From NCBI GenBank assembly GCA_947456625.1, contig CANGQJ010000003.1, positions 62,001-126,000 of the forward strand: 64,000 nt of DNA. The letters are read 5' to 3'. This DNA comes from Bacteroidota bacterium (lineage in GTDB: Bacteria > Bacteroidota > Bacteroidia > Chitinophagales > Chitinophagaceae). Of this stretch, positions 1 through 9,872 are shown piece by piece. The notes under the pieces were generated by a model, which was given only the letters and a program-made list of their open reading frames with translations, was not told where the DNA came from and ran no database searches. Numbering within the stretch: position 1 is the stretch's first letter; every line of letters begins with the position of its first letter. The position numbers and the translations under genes were made by a program.

Positions 1-1001
1 TTAGTGGCGAGGAAAGTATACAGCAAATCAAAATGCGCGCTGATCGTTTAAATTTAAAAAACGAAAATTTTTATTTACTTACCGAAACACGCACCTCAGA
101 TATTTTCAAAGCCATTAAAAAATTAAAACCCACTGTTGTAATTGTTGACTCTATTCAAACACTAGAGTCTAATTTAATAGAGGCTGCAGCTGGTAGTGTT
201 TCTCAAATAAAACAAACTGCCGCCGAGTTTCAACGCTTTGCAAAAGAAACAGGTACCCCAGTATTTTTAATTGGACATATCACAAAGGAAGGTACCATTG
301 CAGGACCAAAAATATTAGAGCATATGGTGGACACCGTACTTCAGTTTGAGGGCGACCGTCACTATGCTTACCGTATGTTGCGTACTTTAAAAAACCGTTT
401 TGGTAGCACCAGTGAATTAGGAATTTATGAGATGACTGGCGAAGGCATGAAAGTAGTAAATAACCCTTCTGCTTTTTTAATTGCACAACGTAACGAATCC
501 TTAAGCGGAAGCACCATTGCTGCAAGTATGGAGGGAATGCGTCCTTTATTAATTGAAGTGCAAGCATTAGTTACACAAAGTGTTTACGGCACCCCGCAAC
601 GAACCGTTACTGGCTTTGATTTAAGAAGGTTACAATTATTATTAGCTGTGCTTGAAAAACGCGGTGGATTTGCATTTGGCATGAAGGATGTTTTTGTAAA
701 TATTGCAGGTGGTTTAAAAATTGAAGACCCTTCCTTGGACCTTGCAATAATATTATCTTTATTATCATCCTATGAGGACATTCCATTACCACAAGGTATA
801 TGCTTTGCTGGTGAAGTAGGATTAAACGGTGAAATAAGAGCAGTTAATAGAATCCAACAAAGAATAGCAGAAGCAGAAAAATTAGGATTTGAAAAAATTT
901 ATATTTCTGCTTTTAATAGTAAGGGCATTGAGCCAAAAAAACATAGTATTCAAATTATTCCAGTAGAAAGAGTAGACGAAGCTTATCGACTATTCTTTTA
1001 A
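1..1001 (+). CDS. radA: DNA repair protein RadA/Sms, 5'-truncated by window start
   Basis: Reading frame is open from base 3 (SGEESIQQIKMRADRL...) into the ORF at 33..1001; RadA ATPase/Lon-like C-terminal region (VTGFDLRRLQLLLAVLEKRGG, CFAGEVGLNGEIRAV). Confidence 0.95.
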   Translation, partial: SGEESIQQIKMRADRLNLKNENFYLLTETRTSDIFKAIKKLKPTVVIVDSIQTLESNLIEAAAGSVSQIKQTAAEFQRFAKETGTPVFLIGHITKEGTIAGPKILEHMVDTVLQFEGDRHYAYRMLRTLKNRFGSTSELGIYEMTGEGMKVVNNPSAFLIAQRNESLSGSTIAASMEGMRPLLIEVQALVTQSVYGTPQRTVTGFDLRRLQLLLAVLEKRGGFAFGMKDVFVNIAGGLKIEDPSLDLAIILSLLSSYEDIPLPQGICFAGEVGLNGEIRAVNRIQQRIAEAEKLGFEKIYISAFNSKGIEPKKHSIQIIPVERVDEAYRLFF

Positions 1002-1735
1002 TGCAATTGCAAAGATTCCTTATCCTAAAGCCCTATGCTGTAATTCGGGAATTGTTACAAGGATTTATTCATTTATTTTATCCTCATGTTTGCTTGCATT
1101 GCGCATCCGAACAATTACATCAGGTACAAATAATTTGCAGTAGTTGTGAAAGCCAATTGCCATTCACAAATTTTGCACAAATAAAAAACAATCCAGTAGA
1201 AAAAATATTTTGGGGAAGAACTAATATTTATCAAGCTAACAGTATTTTATTTTTTACCAAGGACAGTATTGTTCAATCAATTATTTTTGAATTAAAGTAC
1301 AAACAAAATAAAAAAGCGGGATACCTATTAGGCAGGCTTATCGCAATTGACCTATGCAATAATCCAAAATACAGTGAAATTGATTATTTAGTTCCAATTC
1401 CTATAAGTATACGAAAACAAAGGACTAGAGGTTTTAATCAAAGTCAAATAATTTGCGAGGCTATTGTTGCAGGTGGTTTTCAAAAAACTATTGTACAGGC
1501 TTTAAAAAAAACAAAAAGCGTTTTCACTCAAACGCACAAAAACAGAACACAAAGAGGGGAATTAAGGAGCAAAATGTTTGCTGTAAATGACAATTATATA
1601 TTAAAAAACAAGCACTTATTAATCATTGATGACGTGCTCACTACTGGAGCCACTCTGGAGGCAGCTAGCATATGTTTGTGGGATGTGGCACCTGCAAGTA
1701 TTAGTATTTTAACAGCAGCTTATACTTATCATTAA
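1001..1735 (+). CDS. ComF family protein (phosphoribosyltransferase-like)
   Basis: N-terminal CxxC pairs (CLHCASE...CSSC) and PRTase motif LLIIDDVLTTGAT. Confidence 0.88.
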   Translation: MQLQRFLILKPYAVIRELLQGFIHLFYPHVCLHCASEQLHQVQIICSSCESQLPFTNFAQIKNNPVEKIFWGRTNIYQANSILFFTKDSIVQSIIFELKYKQNKKAGYLLGRLIAIDLCNNPKYSEIDYLVPIPISIRKQRTRGFNQSQIICEAIVAGGFQKTIVQALKKTKSVFTQTHKNRTQRGELRSKMFAVNDNYILKNKHLLIIDDVLTTGATLEAASICLWDVAPASISILTAAYTYH

Positions 1736-1782
1736 ACCATTTTATCAAAATATTGTTATATTCATATCATAAATACTATTCA

Positions 1783-2307
1783 ATGAAAATATTAGCAACT
1801 CTATTAATTATGGCAACTGCCTTAATGGGTAATACTCAAAGTATACATACATTTAAAGTAACTGGAATTGACGGCAAGCAAATTGACCTTGCCGCATATA
1901 AAGGAAAGAAAATATTAGTTGTAAATACGGCAAGCAAATGTGGTTACACGCCGCAATACGAGGCCTTAGAAAAAGTCTATGAAACTTACAAAGACAAATT
2001 AGTAATCATAGGATTCCCTTGTAATCAATTTGGTGGACAAGAGCCAGGAACCAACGAAGAAATTGTAAGTTTTTGTAAGAAAAATTACGGAGTAACTTTC
2101 CCTCTTGCCGATAAAATTGACGTGAAAGGTGCACAAACAGCTCCTATTTATCAATGGCTTACTCAAAAGTCAAAAAATGGTGTATTAGACGCAAGTATTG
2201 CATGGAATTTTAATAAATTTTTATTGGATGAAAATGGCAAAATGATTGCCTATTTCCCAAGCAGTACCAAACCTGATAGCGAAGAAATTTTGTCTCGTTT
2301 AAAGTAG
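1783..2307 (+). CDS. Glutathione peroxidase family protein
   Basis: NTASKCGYTPQYEALEKVY, GFPCNQFGGQEPG, WNFNKFLLDENG; start chosen at MKILATLL (signal peptide), ORF opens at 1753. Confidence 0.92.
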   Translation: MKILATLLIMATALMGNTQSIHTFKVTGIDGKQIDLAAYKGKKILVVNTASKCGYTPQYEALEKVYETYKDKLVIIGFPCNQFGGQEPGTNEEIVSFCKKNYGVTFPLADKIDVKGAQTAPIYQWLTQKSKNGVLDASIAWNFNKFLLDENGKMIAYFPSSTKPDSEEILSRLK

Positions 2308-2340
2308 GTCGCTTCTCAAACTATCCATTATCTTCGCCCT

Positions 2341-3537
2341 ATGTTACTTAGCGAAGTTATCGGGCATGAAAAATTAAAAAAGCAGTTGGTTGACATGGTG
2401 CAAAACCAGCGTTTAAGCCATGCTATGCTTTTTGTGGGACCCGATGGTGCTGGTGCTTTACCGCTAGCTATTGCTTTTGCTCAATACATAGTAAGCATCC
2501 CAAATGCCGCAGAAAATAGTGGTGCGAATTTATTTGGTGCTCCTGAAACCAGTGTGCCTAAGATGTATAGTCCCAATGAAATTGCTGCCCTGCCTGCTTA
2601 TCACAGGGCCAGTCAATTAATGCATCCCGATTTACATTTTTCATTTCCAAGTATTACCGAAAAACCAGGAACCAAAAATTTAAGCTCCAATTTTATAGAA
2701 CAGTGGAGAGAGTTTATAAATGGCTATCCTTATGGAAATGTTTTTGATTGGTTGCAATCTATTAAAGCCGATAACAAACAAGGAAATATTAGCGCAGACG
2801 AATGCGCCGAAATTATAAAAAAACTTTCTTTTAAAAGTTTTGAAAGTACATACAAGGTACTTGTAATGTGGATGCCCGAATATTTAGGGAAAGAAGGAAA
2901 TAAATTATTAAAATTAATAGAGGAGCCGCCTGTAAATACAATTTTTATTTTAGTAGCTGCATCGGATGAGCAAATTCTTCCAACTATATTAAGTAGGTGT
3001 CAATATATTAAAGTGCCCCGACTCACTAAAGAGGATATTCAAACCGCACTCACCGAAAAGGGACATTTGGATCCAGAAAAAGCCGCCCAGATAGCTGCCA
3101 TCTCGGACGGCAACTACCGTGAAGCACTTCACTTGGTGCAACATAGCGATTCGGACTTTTTAACCCAAATTAGAGAGTGGCTTAACGCTATTTTAAAAGG
3201 AGGCCCTTTGGCCCAAAACAAATGGGTAGAGGAAACCAGTAAAATGGGCAGGGAGCCTCAAAAGCAGTTTTTGAAGTATTTTAACCACTTATTAGAACAA
3301 AGTATTAGACTTAAGGTATTGGGAGCCGATATCCCATTGGACCCAGCTTTAAAGGATTTTGCCCTTAGAATTAATAAAATAGCGGGTGTTGGGCAATTAG
3401 AGGCCATGGTACAGGAGCTTGACAAGGCAGTTTATCATATTGAGCGTAATGCCAACCCAAAAATGCTTTTTATGGCCTTGGGTATCAAGTTCTATCATAT
3501 CATTCAGAACAAAACCTTAATTTTGACAGAAGGCTAA
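2341..3537 (+). CDS. DNA polymerase III subunit delta' (HolB-like)
   Basis: GHEKLKKQLVDMVQNQRLSHAMLFVGPDGAG, KLLKLIEEPPVNTIFILVA, TILSRCQ. Confidence 0.88.
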   Translation: MLLSEVIGHEKLKKQLVDMVQNQRLSHAMLFVGPDGAGALPLAIAFAQYIVSIPNAAENSGANLFGAPETSVPKMYSPNEIAALPAYHRASQLMHPDLHFSFPSITEKPGTKNLSSNFIEQWREFINGYPYGNVFDWLQSIKADNKQGNISADECAEIIKKLSFKSFESTYKVLVMWMPEYLGKEGNKLLKLIEEPPVNTIFILVAASDEQILPTILSRCQYIKVPRLTKEDIQTALTEKGHLDPEKAAQIAAISDGNYREALHLVQHSDSDFLTQIREWLNAILKGGPLAQNKWVEETSKMGREPQKQFLKYFNHLLEQSIRLKVLGADIPLDPALKDFALRINKIAGVGQLEAMVQELDKAVYHIERNANPKMLFMALGIKFYHIIQNKTLILTEG

Positions 3538-3611
3538 GCCAAAAAAGGAATGGAGTGACAGGATGCTTAGTATGGTATTTATTATTCATTAACAGTTAGA
3601 ACTAACTATAT

Positions 3612-4892
3612 ATGGGATGTGGATCATGCGGAACTGGTAAACCAGGCGGTTGCAAAAGCAATGGCGGTTGTAGTTCAGGAGCTTGTAACAGATTAAATGT
3701 GCACGATTGGTTGTGTGACTTACCTATTGACGATATGGACAATCAATGTAAGGTTGTAGAGGTAAGTTTTAAACAAGGCAGCCGCAAAGATTTTTTCAGA
3801 AACACTACTTTACAGCAATTTGAAAAAGGAGACTATGTAACTTTAGAAGGCGTCAACGGATATGACCTTGGTGAAGTTTCCCTTACAGGCGAATTAGTAA
3901 GAGTTCAATTAAAGAAAAGAGGGGTTGACGAGTTCAATCCTGATATGAAAAAAATTCTTAGGCCAAGTGCAGATCGTGAAATTGAAACATTTAAAATTAG
4001 CAAAAGTAGAGAAGCCGATATATTAGCAAGAAGCCGTACTCATGCTTCTAATTTAAAATTGGCCATGAAATTAAGTGAGGTTGAATTGCAAGCCGATGGC
4101 AAAAAAGCAACATTTTTTTATACAGCCGATGACCGTATTGACTTTAGAGAGCTTATTCGCATTTTTGCAGGTGAGTTTAAAGTAAAAGTAGAAATGCGTC
4201 AAATTGGTATTCGTCAGGAAGCTGCAAAGCTAGGTGGAATAGGCAGTTGCGGACGAGAGCTATGTTGTAGTACTTGGTTACACGATTTCAAAAGTGTAAA
4301 TACTACAGCAGCACGTTATCAAAATTTATCTATTAATCAAACCAAATTAAGCGGACAATGTGGTCGCTTAAAATGTTGTTTGAATTTTGAATTAGACACT
4401 TACTTAGATGCCTTACAAGGTTTCCCCGATTATGCTGATACTTTGCAAACTGCAATGGGTCAAGCATTTTTAATTAAGAAAGATATTTTCAAAAACTTAA
4501 TGTGGTACACCCTTCCTAATAATACCAAACATTATCCATTAACTATTGACCGTGTTGTTGAAATAAAAAAATTAAACCAACAAGGTGTAATGGTAGATGA
4601 ATTACAAGCCGTTGAAATAACAAGTGGCAAATCTAAGGAAGTGGAATCTTCGTTTGTAGAATTAGTTGGTCAAATAAGCCTTAAAACACTTGAGAAAAAT
4701 GATCGTCGCAGAAGAGACCAACAAGGTGGTGCTCGTCCTAATAACAACCGTCCTAACAATGGCCCAAATGGCCCTAGAAATAACAACGGCCCAAGACCAA
4801 ATCAAGGACAAAGACCAAATCAAGGACCAAGACCAAATCAAGGACCAAGAAATAACAATCGTCCTTCACAAGGCGGCCCTTCCCAAGCATAA
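3612..4892 (+). CDS. PSP1 domain (RicT/YaaT-like) protein with low-complexity C-terminal tail
   Basis: Cys-rich N-terminus; GGIGSCGRELCCSTWL, LSGQCGRLKCCLNFE typical of PSP1; RPNQG(Q/P) tail. Confidence 0.9.
   Translation: MGCGSCGTGKPGGCKSNGGCSSGACNRLNVHDWLCDLPIDDMDNQCKVVEVSFKQGSRKDFFRNTTLQQFEKGDYVTLEGVNGYDLGEVSLTGELVRVQLKKRGVDEFNPDMKKILRPSADREIETFKISKSREADILARSRTHASNLKLAMKLSEVELQADGKKATFFYTADDRIDFRELIRIFAGEFKVKVEMRQIGIRQEAAKLGGIGSCGRELCCSTWLHDFKSVNTTAARYQNLSINQTKLSGQCGRLKCCLNFELDTYLDALQGFPDYADTLQTAMGQAFLIKKDIFKNLMWYTLPNNTKHYPLTIDRVVEIKKLNQQGVMVDELQAVEITSGKSKEVESSFVELVGQISLKTLEKNDRRRRDQQGGARPNNNRPNNGPNGPRNNNGPRPNQGQRPNQGPRPNQGPRNNNRPSQGGPSQA
4794..4850 (+). repeat. 18-bp tandem repeat (about 3 copies) encoding RPNQG(P/Q)
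   Basis: agaccaaatcaaggac(a/c)a repeated three times within the PSP1 tail. Confidence 0.85.
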
Positions 4893-4896
4893 TATT

Positions 4897-6621
4897 TTAA
4901 TGAAATAATTTTTCTAATTCTTGATTGGTAAAGTCCATTAATGTCTTTACATAATTAGGAGAGAAATTAAATTCAAGACCTGCCGTCTTATACAGCTCTG
5001 GCAAGGTTTTGGTACCTCCTAGTGCCAGTGCATTCATATAGTTTTCCAATGCTTGGCTTGGATGCTTCTGATACTGCATCCACATACCAATTGCTCCTAA
5101 TTGTGCAATGCCATATTCGATATAATAAAAAGGTACTTCAAATAAATGTAGTTGTCTTTGCCATCCTATGGCACGGTACATATCAAGCCCAGAATAATCA
5201 ATGCTATTAGTAGAGAACTCTTTTAAAATTGCCGTCCAGGTATTTGTTCTTTGCTCAATTGTGTGATTAGGATTTTCATAAATCCAATGTTGGAATTTAT
5301 CAATAATTGCAATCCAAGGGAAAATAGTAATGGTACGTTCTAACTGATGTTCTTTTGCACGATTTAATTCTGCATCATTATCAAAAAAAGATTGCCAATG
5401 ATTCATGGTAAATAATTCCATGGACATGCTTGCCACTTCCGCAATTTCCATTGGATATTCTTTAAACGCACTTAGTGCAAGTGGGTGTGCTAAAAACGAA
5501 TGAATGGCATGGCCACCTTCGTGAACCATTGTGGTCACGTCACTCATTTGACCTGCTGCATTCATAAATATAAATGGTGCACCCGATTCTGCCAACGGGC
5601 AATTGTATCCACCTGGCGCTTTTCCTTTCCTACTTTCTAAATCAAAATGTTTAAGTTCTTTCATTTTTTTCAAGCAATCTGCAAAAAATGGATTGAGTTG
5701 CTCAAAGCAAGTGACCGATTTTTCGTATAAATCCGTGCCATCTGTAAAAGGGCGCAAAGGCTTGGTGCCAGCAGGTTCGGCTTCGGTATCCCAGGGCTTT
5801 AAAGTAGCTAAACCTAGTTTTTGTTTTTTGCGTGCATATATTTTGTCAATCAAAGGAAGCACATGTAATTTAACGGCTTCATGAAATTGGAAACAATCTT
5901 CTTTAGTATAATCAAACCTACCTAGTTCTGCAAATTTGTAATCACGATAGTTTTCAAAACCAGCATTCACTGCAACCTGATGTCTTTTTTGAATTAATGT
6001 AGTATATAATTCATGCATGACATCCTTGTCTTGTAAACGACGTTCTTGAATTTTTTTATACGCTTCCTCCCTCACTGCCCTATTTTCATTTTCTAAAAAT
6101 TGAGAAGCTTGTTGTAATGTATATTCTTGACCATTCATTTCAATAGTCATTTTGCCAGCAATAGTTCCGTATTGTTGTTGCAAAACACTTAATTCGGCTT
6201 GTAAAGGAATATTTTCGGTTCTGAATAATTCAATGCTTTTTTTAACGGAACGTAAATAAGTAAAATATAAATCCTTGTCTAATTCATGCACAAATTCGGA
6301 GGCAACTAATTTTTTATTTAAGGCATCGGCATATGGTTGCATTTTAGGCTGTATTTCCATGCAGAAATACGTAAAGGCATCCTCTAGGGTTTTGTCAGTG
6401 GTATCACATGTCATTTTTATTTGTCTCCAACAAGCATCCTCGCTAATAAAAGCTTCCAATTCACTTAAATCCTGTAACCATTTTTCAAGCTCCCCTTTGC
6501 TTTGAATTGAGCGATTGGTTAATTCAATAAAAAAAGGCTCTAAACCCTCCCAATTGGTTAATTCAAATGCCGTTGGAAGGTATTTATGGGGTGTTTTTTT
6601 TATGTCCGCTGTTCTTAGCAT
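4897..6621 (-). CDS. M3 family oligoendopeptidase
   Basis: HEGGHAIHSFL zinc motif; overall M3 peptidase architecture. Confidence 0.93.
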   Translation of the reverse strand: MLRTADIKKTPHKYLPTAFELTNWEGLEPFFIELTNRSIQSKGELEKWLQDLSELEAFISEDACWRQIKMTCDTTDKTLEDAFTYFCMEIQPKMQPYADALNKKLVASEFVHELDKDLYFTYLRSVKKSIELFRTENIPLQAELSVLQQQYGTIAGKMTIEMNGQEYTLQQASQFLENENRAVREEAYKKIQERRLQDKDVMHELYTTLIQKRHQVAVNAGFENYRDYKFAELGRFDYTKEDCFQFHEAVKLHVLPLIDKIYARKKQKLGLATLKPWDTEAEPAGTKPLRPFTDGTDLYEKSVTCFEQLNPFFADCLKKMKELKHFDLESRKGKAPGGYNCPLAESGAPFIFMNAAGQMSDVTTMVHEGGHAIHSFLAHPLALSAFKEYPMEIAEVASMSMELFTMNHWQSFFDNDAELNRAKEHQLERTITIFPWIAIIDKFQHWIYENPNHTIEQRTNTWTAILKEFSTNSIDYSGLDMYRAIGWQRQLHLFEVPFYYIEYGIAQLGAIGMWMQYQKHPSQALENYMNALALGGTKTLPELYKTAGLEFNFSPNYVKTLMDFTNQELEKLFH

Positions 6622-6640
6622 AAGTTGATATTTTAAGTGG

Positions 6641-6648
6641 CAAATTTA
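6641..6648 (-). promoter_or_regulatory. Putative Bacteroidetes -7 box (TAAATTTG) upstream of M3 peptidase
   Basis: Matches TAnnTTTG, about 20 nt upstream of the start codon. Confidence 0.4.
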
Positions 6649-6680
6649 CTACTTTTACACACTTTAAAAGTTTAAAAATA

Positions 6681-8537
6681 GTGTCCAATAGCATTCATTT
6701 ATTACCAGATCATATAGCCAATCAAATTGCGGCAGGCGAGGTTATACAACGACCTGCAAGTGCGGTAAAGGAGCTATTGGAAAACGCTGTTGATGCTGGC
6801 GCTACCGAAATTAAACTTATTATTAACGACGCAGGTAAAGCCCTTATTCAGGTTATTGATAACGGCAAGGGCATGAACCCCATTGATGCTCAAAATGCTT
6901 TTGCGCGTCATGCGACAAGTAAAATAAGTTCTATTGAGGACCTTTTTCAGATAAGAACCATGGGATTCAGAGGGGAAGCACTTGCATCCATTGCTGCAGT
7001 TGCGCAGGTAAGTTTAAAAACCCGACAAGCAAATGAGGAACTAGGTACAGGCGTGGTAATTGAAAACAGCCAAGTGAGTGAAACCAGTCCGGTGGCTTGT
7101 CCAGTGGGTACAAGCATTAGCATGAAAAATTTATTTTTCAATGTGCCTGCGCGCAGAAATTTTTTAAAAAGTAATTCGGCCGAATTAAAACATATTATTG
7201 AAGAATTCACAAGAGTAGCTTTAGCTTTCCCTGAAATTTATTTTAGTCTTACCAATAATGGTCAGGATGTTTTTCATTGGGAAGCAGGAAGTTTTAAACA
7301 AAGAGCAATTCAAGTTTTAGGAAATAGTTATCAAACTAAACTTGTTGCAGTTGGTGAAAAAACCGACTACCTTACTATTTCAGGTTTTGTTGGAAAGCCC
7401 GAGACGGCAAAAAAAACAAGAAGCGACCAATATTTTTTTGTAAATCGTCGTTTTATAAAAAGTGCGTACTTACATCATGCCATTGCAAATGCATTTGAAG
7501 GACTTATTCCAAAAGAAAATTTCCCTAGTTATATTTTATACATAGACGTAGATCCTGCGCAAGTAGATATTAACGTGCATCCTACCAAACAAGAAATAAA
7601 ATTTGAGGACGATAAAATAATTTATGCATTTGTGCAAGCAGCTGTAAAGCATGCATTAGCTCAATTTAGTATTGCACCTTCCTTAGACTTTTCACTGGAT
7701 GCCAACATTCAAGAACTAGATGCCATTCAGAAACCATTTTCTGAGGAGCAAAAATTTAGTGCCGCTAGCAGTTCTTTGTATGCTGGATTTACACAAAAAA
7801 ATCAGGCGCACTTTATTCCTAAAGTAAGTGAGGCAGAAAAAAAAGAGTGGAAAAGTTTCTTCACCAACATCCCTTCTGGAGATGGCAATGATCAAAATAA
7901 TGCCGAATCCTTTATTGTAAAGTCCTCTTCTATGGGGCTATACAAGGATGATACCAATGAATTAAGTATAGACAAGGATGCCACCTTATTGCAAATTAAC
8001 AATACCTATATATTAGCGCCAATGAACGCTGGTTTAATTATGGTACATCAACAACTTGCTCATGAGCGTGTACTTTATGAAAAGTATCAAAACGCAACTA
8101 CACAAGCCCATGCTACGCAAAAAAGCTTATTCCCTGTTGTTTTAGAATTAAGTGTTGCCGATGCTATTTTACTTGAAGATATTATAGAAGACTTAGCTGT
8201 AATAGGTTATGAAATAGAACCTTTTGGACAAAATAGTTTTATTATTCAGGGTATCCCTGCCGATGTAATTTCCGGAAATGAAAAAAATGCAATTGAACTT
8301 TTACTTGAACAATTTAAACACTTTAGTAGTGATATTAAATTTAGTAAGCGAGAAAAATTAATTAGATGTATGGCAAGGCAATCGGCAATTAAAGCTGGCC
8401 AATCCTTATCACAAAAGGAAATGCATATTTTAATTGAAGATTTATTTAATTGTAATACACCCAATATTACTGCTACTGGAGCCCCCACCTTCATAGATTT
8501 TAAAGAGGCTTACCTAGACGGCCTATTTAGCAAATAA
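6681..8537 (+). CDS. mutL: DNA mismatch repair endonuclease MutL (GTG start)
   Basis: LPDHIANQIAAGEVIQRPASAVKELLENAVDAGATEI; GFRGEALASIAAVA. Confidence 0.97.
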   Translation: MSNSIHLLPDHIANQIAAGEVIQRPASAVKELLENAVDAGATEIKLIINDAGKALIQVIDNGKGMNPIDAQNAFARHATSKISSIEDLFQIRTMGFRGEALASIAAVAQVSLKTRQANEELGTGVVIENSQVSETSPVACPVGTSISMKNLFFNVPARRNFLKSNSAELKHIIEEFTRVALAFPEIYFSLTNNGQDVFHWEAGSFKQRAIQVLGNSYQTKLVAVGEKTDYLTISGFVGKPETAKKTRSDQYFFVNRRFIKSAYLHHAIANAFEGLIPKENFPSYILYIDVDPAQVDINVHPTKQEIKFEDDKIIYAFVQAAVKHALAQFSIAPSLDFSLDANIQELDAIQKPFSEEQKFSAASSSLYAGFTQKNQAHFIPKVSEAEKKEWKSFFTNIPSGDGNDQNNAESFIVKSSSMGLYKDDTNELSIDKDATLLQINNTYILAPMNAGLIMVHQQLAHERVLYEKYQNATTQAHATQKSLFPVVLELSVADAILLEDIIEDLAVIGYEIEPFGQNSFIIQGIPADVISGNEKNAIELLLEQFKHFSSDIKFSKREKLIRCMARQSAIKAGQSLSQKEMHILIEDLFNCNTPNITATGAPTFIDFKEAYLDGLFSK

Positions 8538-8555
8538 ATAATAAAAATTTATTTA

Positions 8556-9872
8556 CTAATAATCTCCCATTACTGCAGTAAGGTATTGCTCTACCGCATG
8601 TCTCACTGGGTAAGTACTAGCACTCACATGATTTCCAACTAAAACCGAAAATAATAATCGAGTTCCTTTATTTGTTATAATGTAACCACTAAGCGCAATT
8701 TGATTACCAAGTGTTCCTGTTTTCGCATACAAAACTCCAGGAATATTTTTATAGTAGGAAGACAATGTTCCTTTACCACCTTGCGCAAATACTGCTTTAA
8801 TCCTGTCCATAGAAAACTCGGTTTCCATTTTTTGCAATAAGGTGATATAGTTTTCTGGAGTTGTTAAATTGAATCTGCTTAAACCACTACCATCAGCCCA
8901 CTCTGGCTTTTGTGGAAAACTCGAAAAATCGGTTTTTAAAATAGTATCTATAATTGCAGCATCATTAATAGTTCCCAGAAGCTGCTGACTTGTCATTAAC
9001 ATTACTTGTTCAGCAAAAAAATTATCACTTCTGTTCATCATAATTTTTAGCAAAGTATCGGTTGGCGCTGTTTTAATAATAGTAGCAGTTGCCTGACTCC
9101 ATCCTTTTTGAATTACAATTTTCTTTTTTGGATGTAAGCTATCTTCTATTAAGGCTTTTGCTAATGCATATTTATTGTCAGTTATAAAAGGCACTTGATG
9201 TTCTAAATCCCTAATTGAATCGGGCTTAGCAAAGAAATTATTGTTTAATTTTTCACGAGTCCACTGCGTATACACTTCGGGCATAGTTAGTTTTTTAGTA
9301 AAATAGCTTGGCCTTATTTGAACACCATCCTCTTTCTTTGAAACTGTTAATACGTTACCATAAATATTTAACCTACTTCTTTCGGGTTGATAGTCCTCTG
9401 GGTAATCATCCCAAGCCCAGCCCCTACCATAACTTTCAAAGCGATCCTCTTTTTCTGGCAAGCATAAAACAATTCGCTTTTTGGTAGATTTAATTAATTC
9501 AGCAACAGGTTGATAACTAAAATCGGGATGCATGAAACTAGGATCTCCTAATGGCATTAAAAAAATACTATCCTTGTTTTCGGCAAACTGCCAACCAGGA
9601 ATAGAGTCCTTTAAATATTTCATTCCTAAATAACAAGATTGAATTTTAGTGTTGCTTGCAGGAGTGAAGTAGTGATCACTTTGGTATTTTTCTACCCATT
9701 GTCCAGTGGACTCATTAAATATGGCAATACCTACATGCGCTCCTTTTAAAGCTGCTGAGGATAATAAATTTGTTTTTGCATTTTGTGCAAGTGCAGCAGT
9801 ATTTAATAAAAATGCGGCAAATAAAATAAATGAAATTGGAGTAATTACTCTCTTTCTAATGCTCTTAACCAT
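8556..9872 (-). CDS. dacB: D-alanyl-D-alanine carboxypeptidase/endopeptidase (PBP4-like)
   Basis: Signal peptide; TPASNTKIQSCY (SxxK), SDNFFAEQVM, YAKTGTLG (KTG). Confidence 0.88.
   Translation of the reverse strand: MVKSIRKRVITPISFILFAAFLLNTAALAQNAKTNLLSSAALKGAHVGIAIFNESTGQWVEKYQSDHYFTPASNTKIQSCYLGMKYLKDSIPGWQFAENKDSIFLMPLGDPSFMHPDFSYQPVAELIKSTKKRIVLCLPEKEDRFESYGRGWAWDDYPEDYQPERSRLNIYGNVLTVSKKEDGVQIRPSYFTKKLTMPEVYTQWTREKLNNNFFAKPDSIRDLEHQVPFITDNKYALAKALIEDSLHPKKKIVIQKGWSQATATIIKTAPTDTLLKIMMNRSDNFFAEQVMLMTSQQLLGTINDAAIIDTILKTDFSSFPQKPEWADGSGLSRFNLTTPENYITLLQKMETEFSMDRIKAVFAQGGKGTLSSYYKNIPGVLYAKTGTLGNQIALSGYIITNKGTRLLFSVLVGNHVSASTYPVRHAVEQYLTAVMGDY

Noticed and set aside
280-567. Antisense ORF inside radA (95 aa)
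   Set aside because: Fully antisense to a strongly conserved coding region, with no recognisable domain or signal.
4794-4850. CRISPR-like short repeat array
   Set aside because: Contiguous in-frame 18-bp repeats with no spacers.
4690-4908. Alternative-frame ORF over the PSP1 tail
   Set aside because: Frame-shifted reading of the 18-bp tandem repeat; the main frame is a coherent PSP1 protein.
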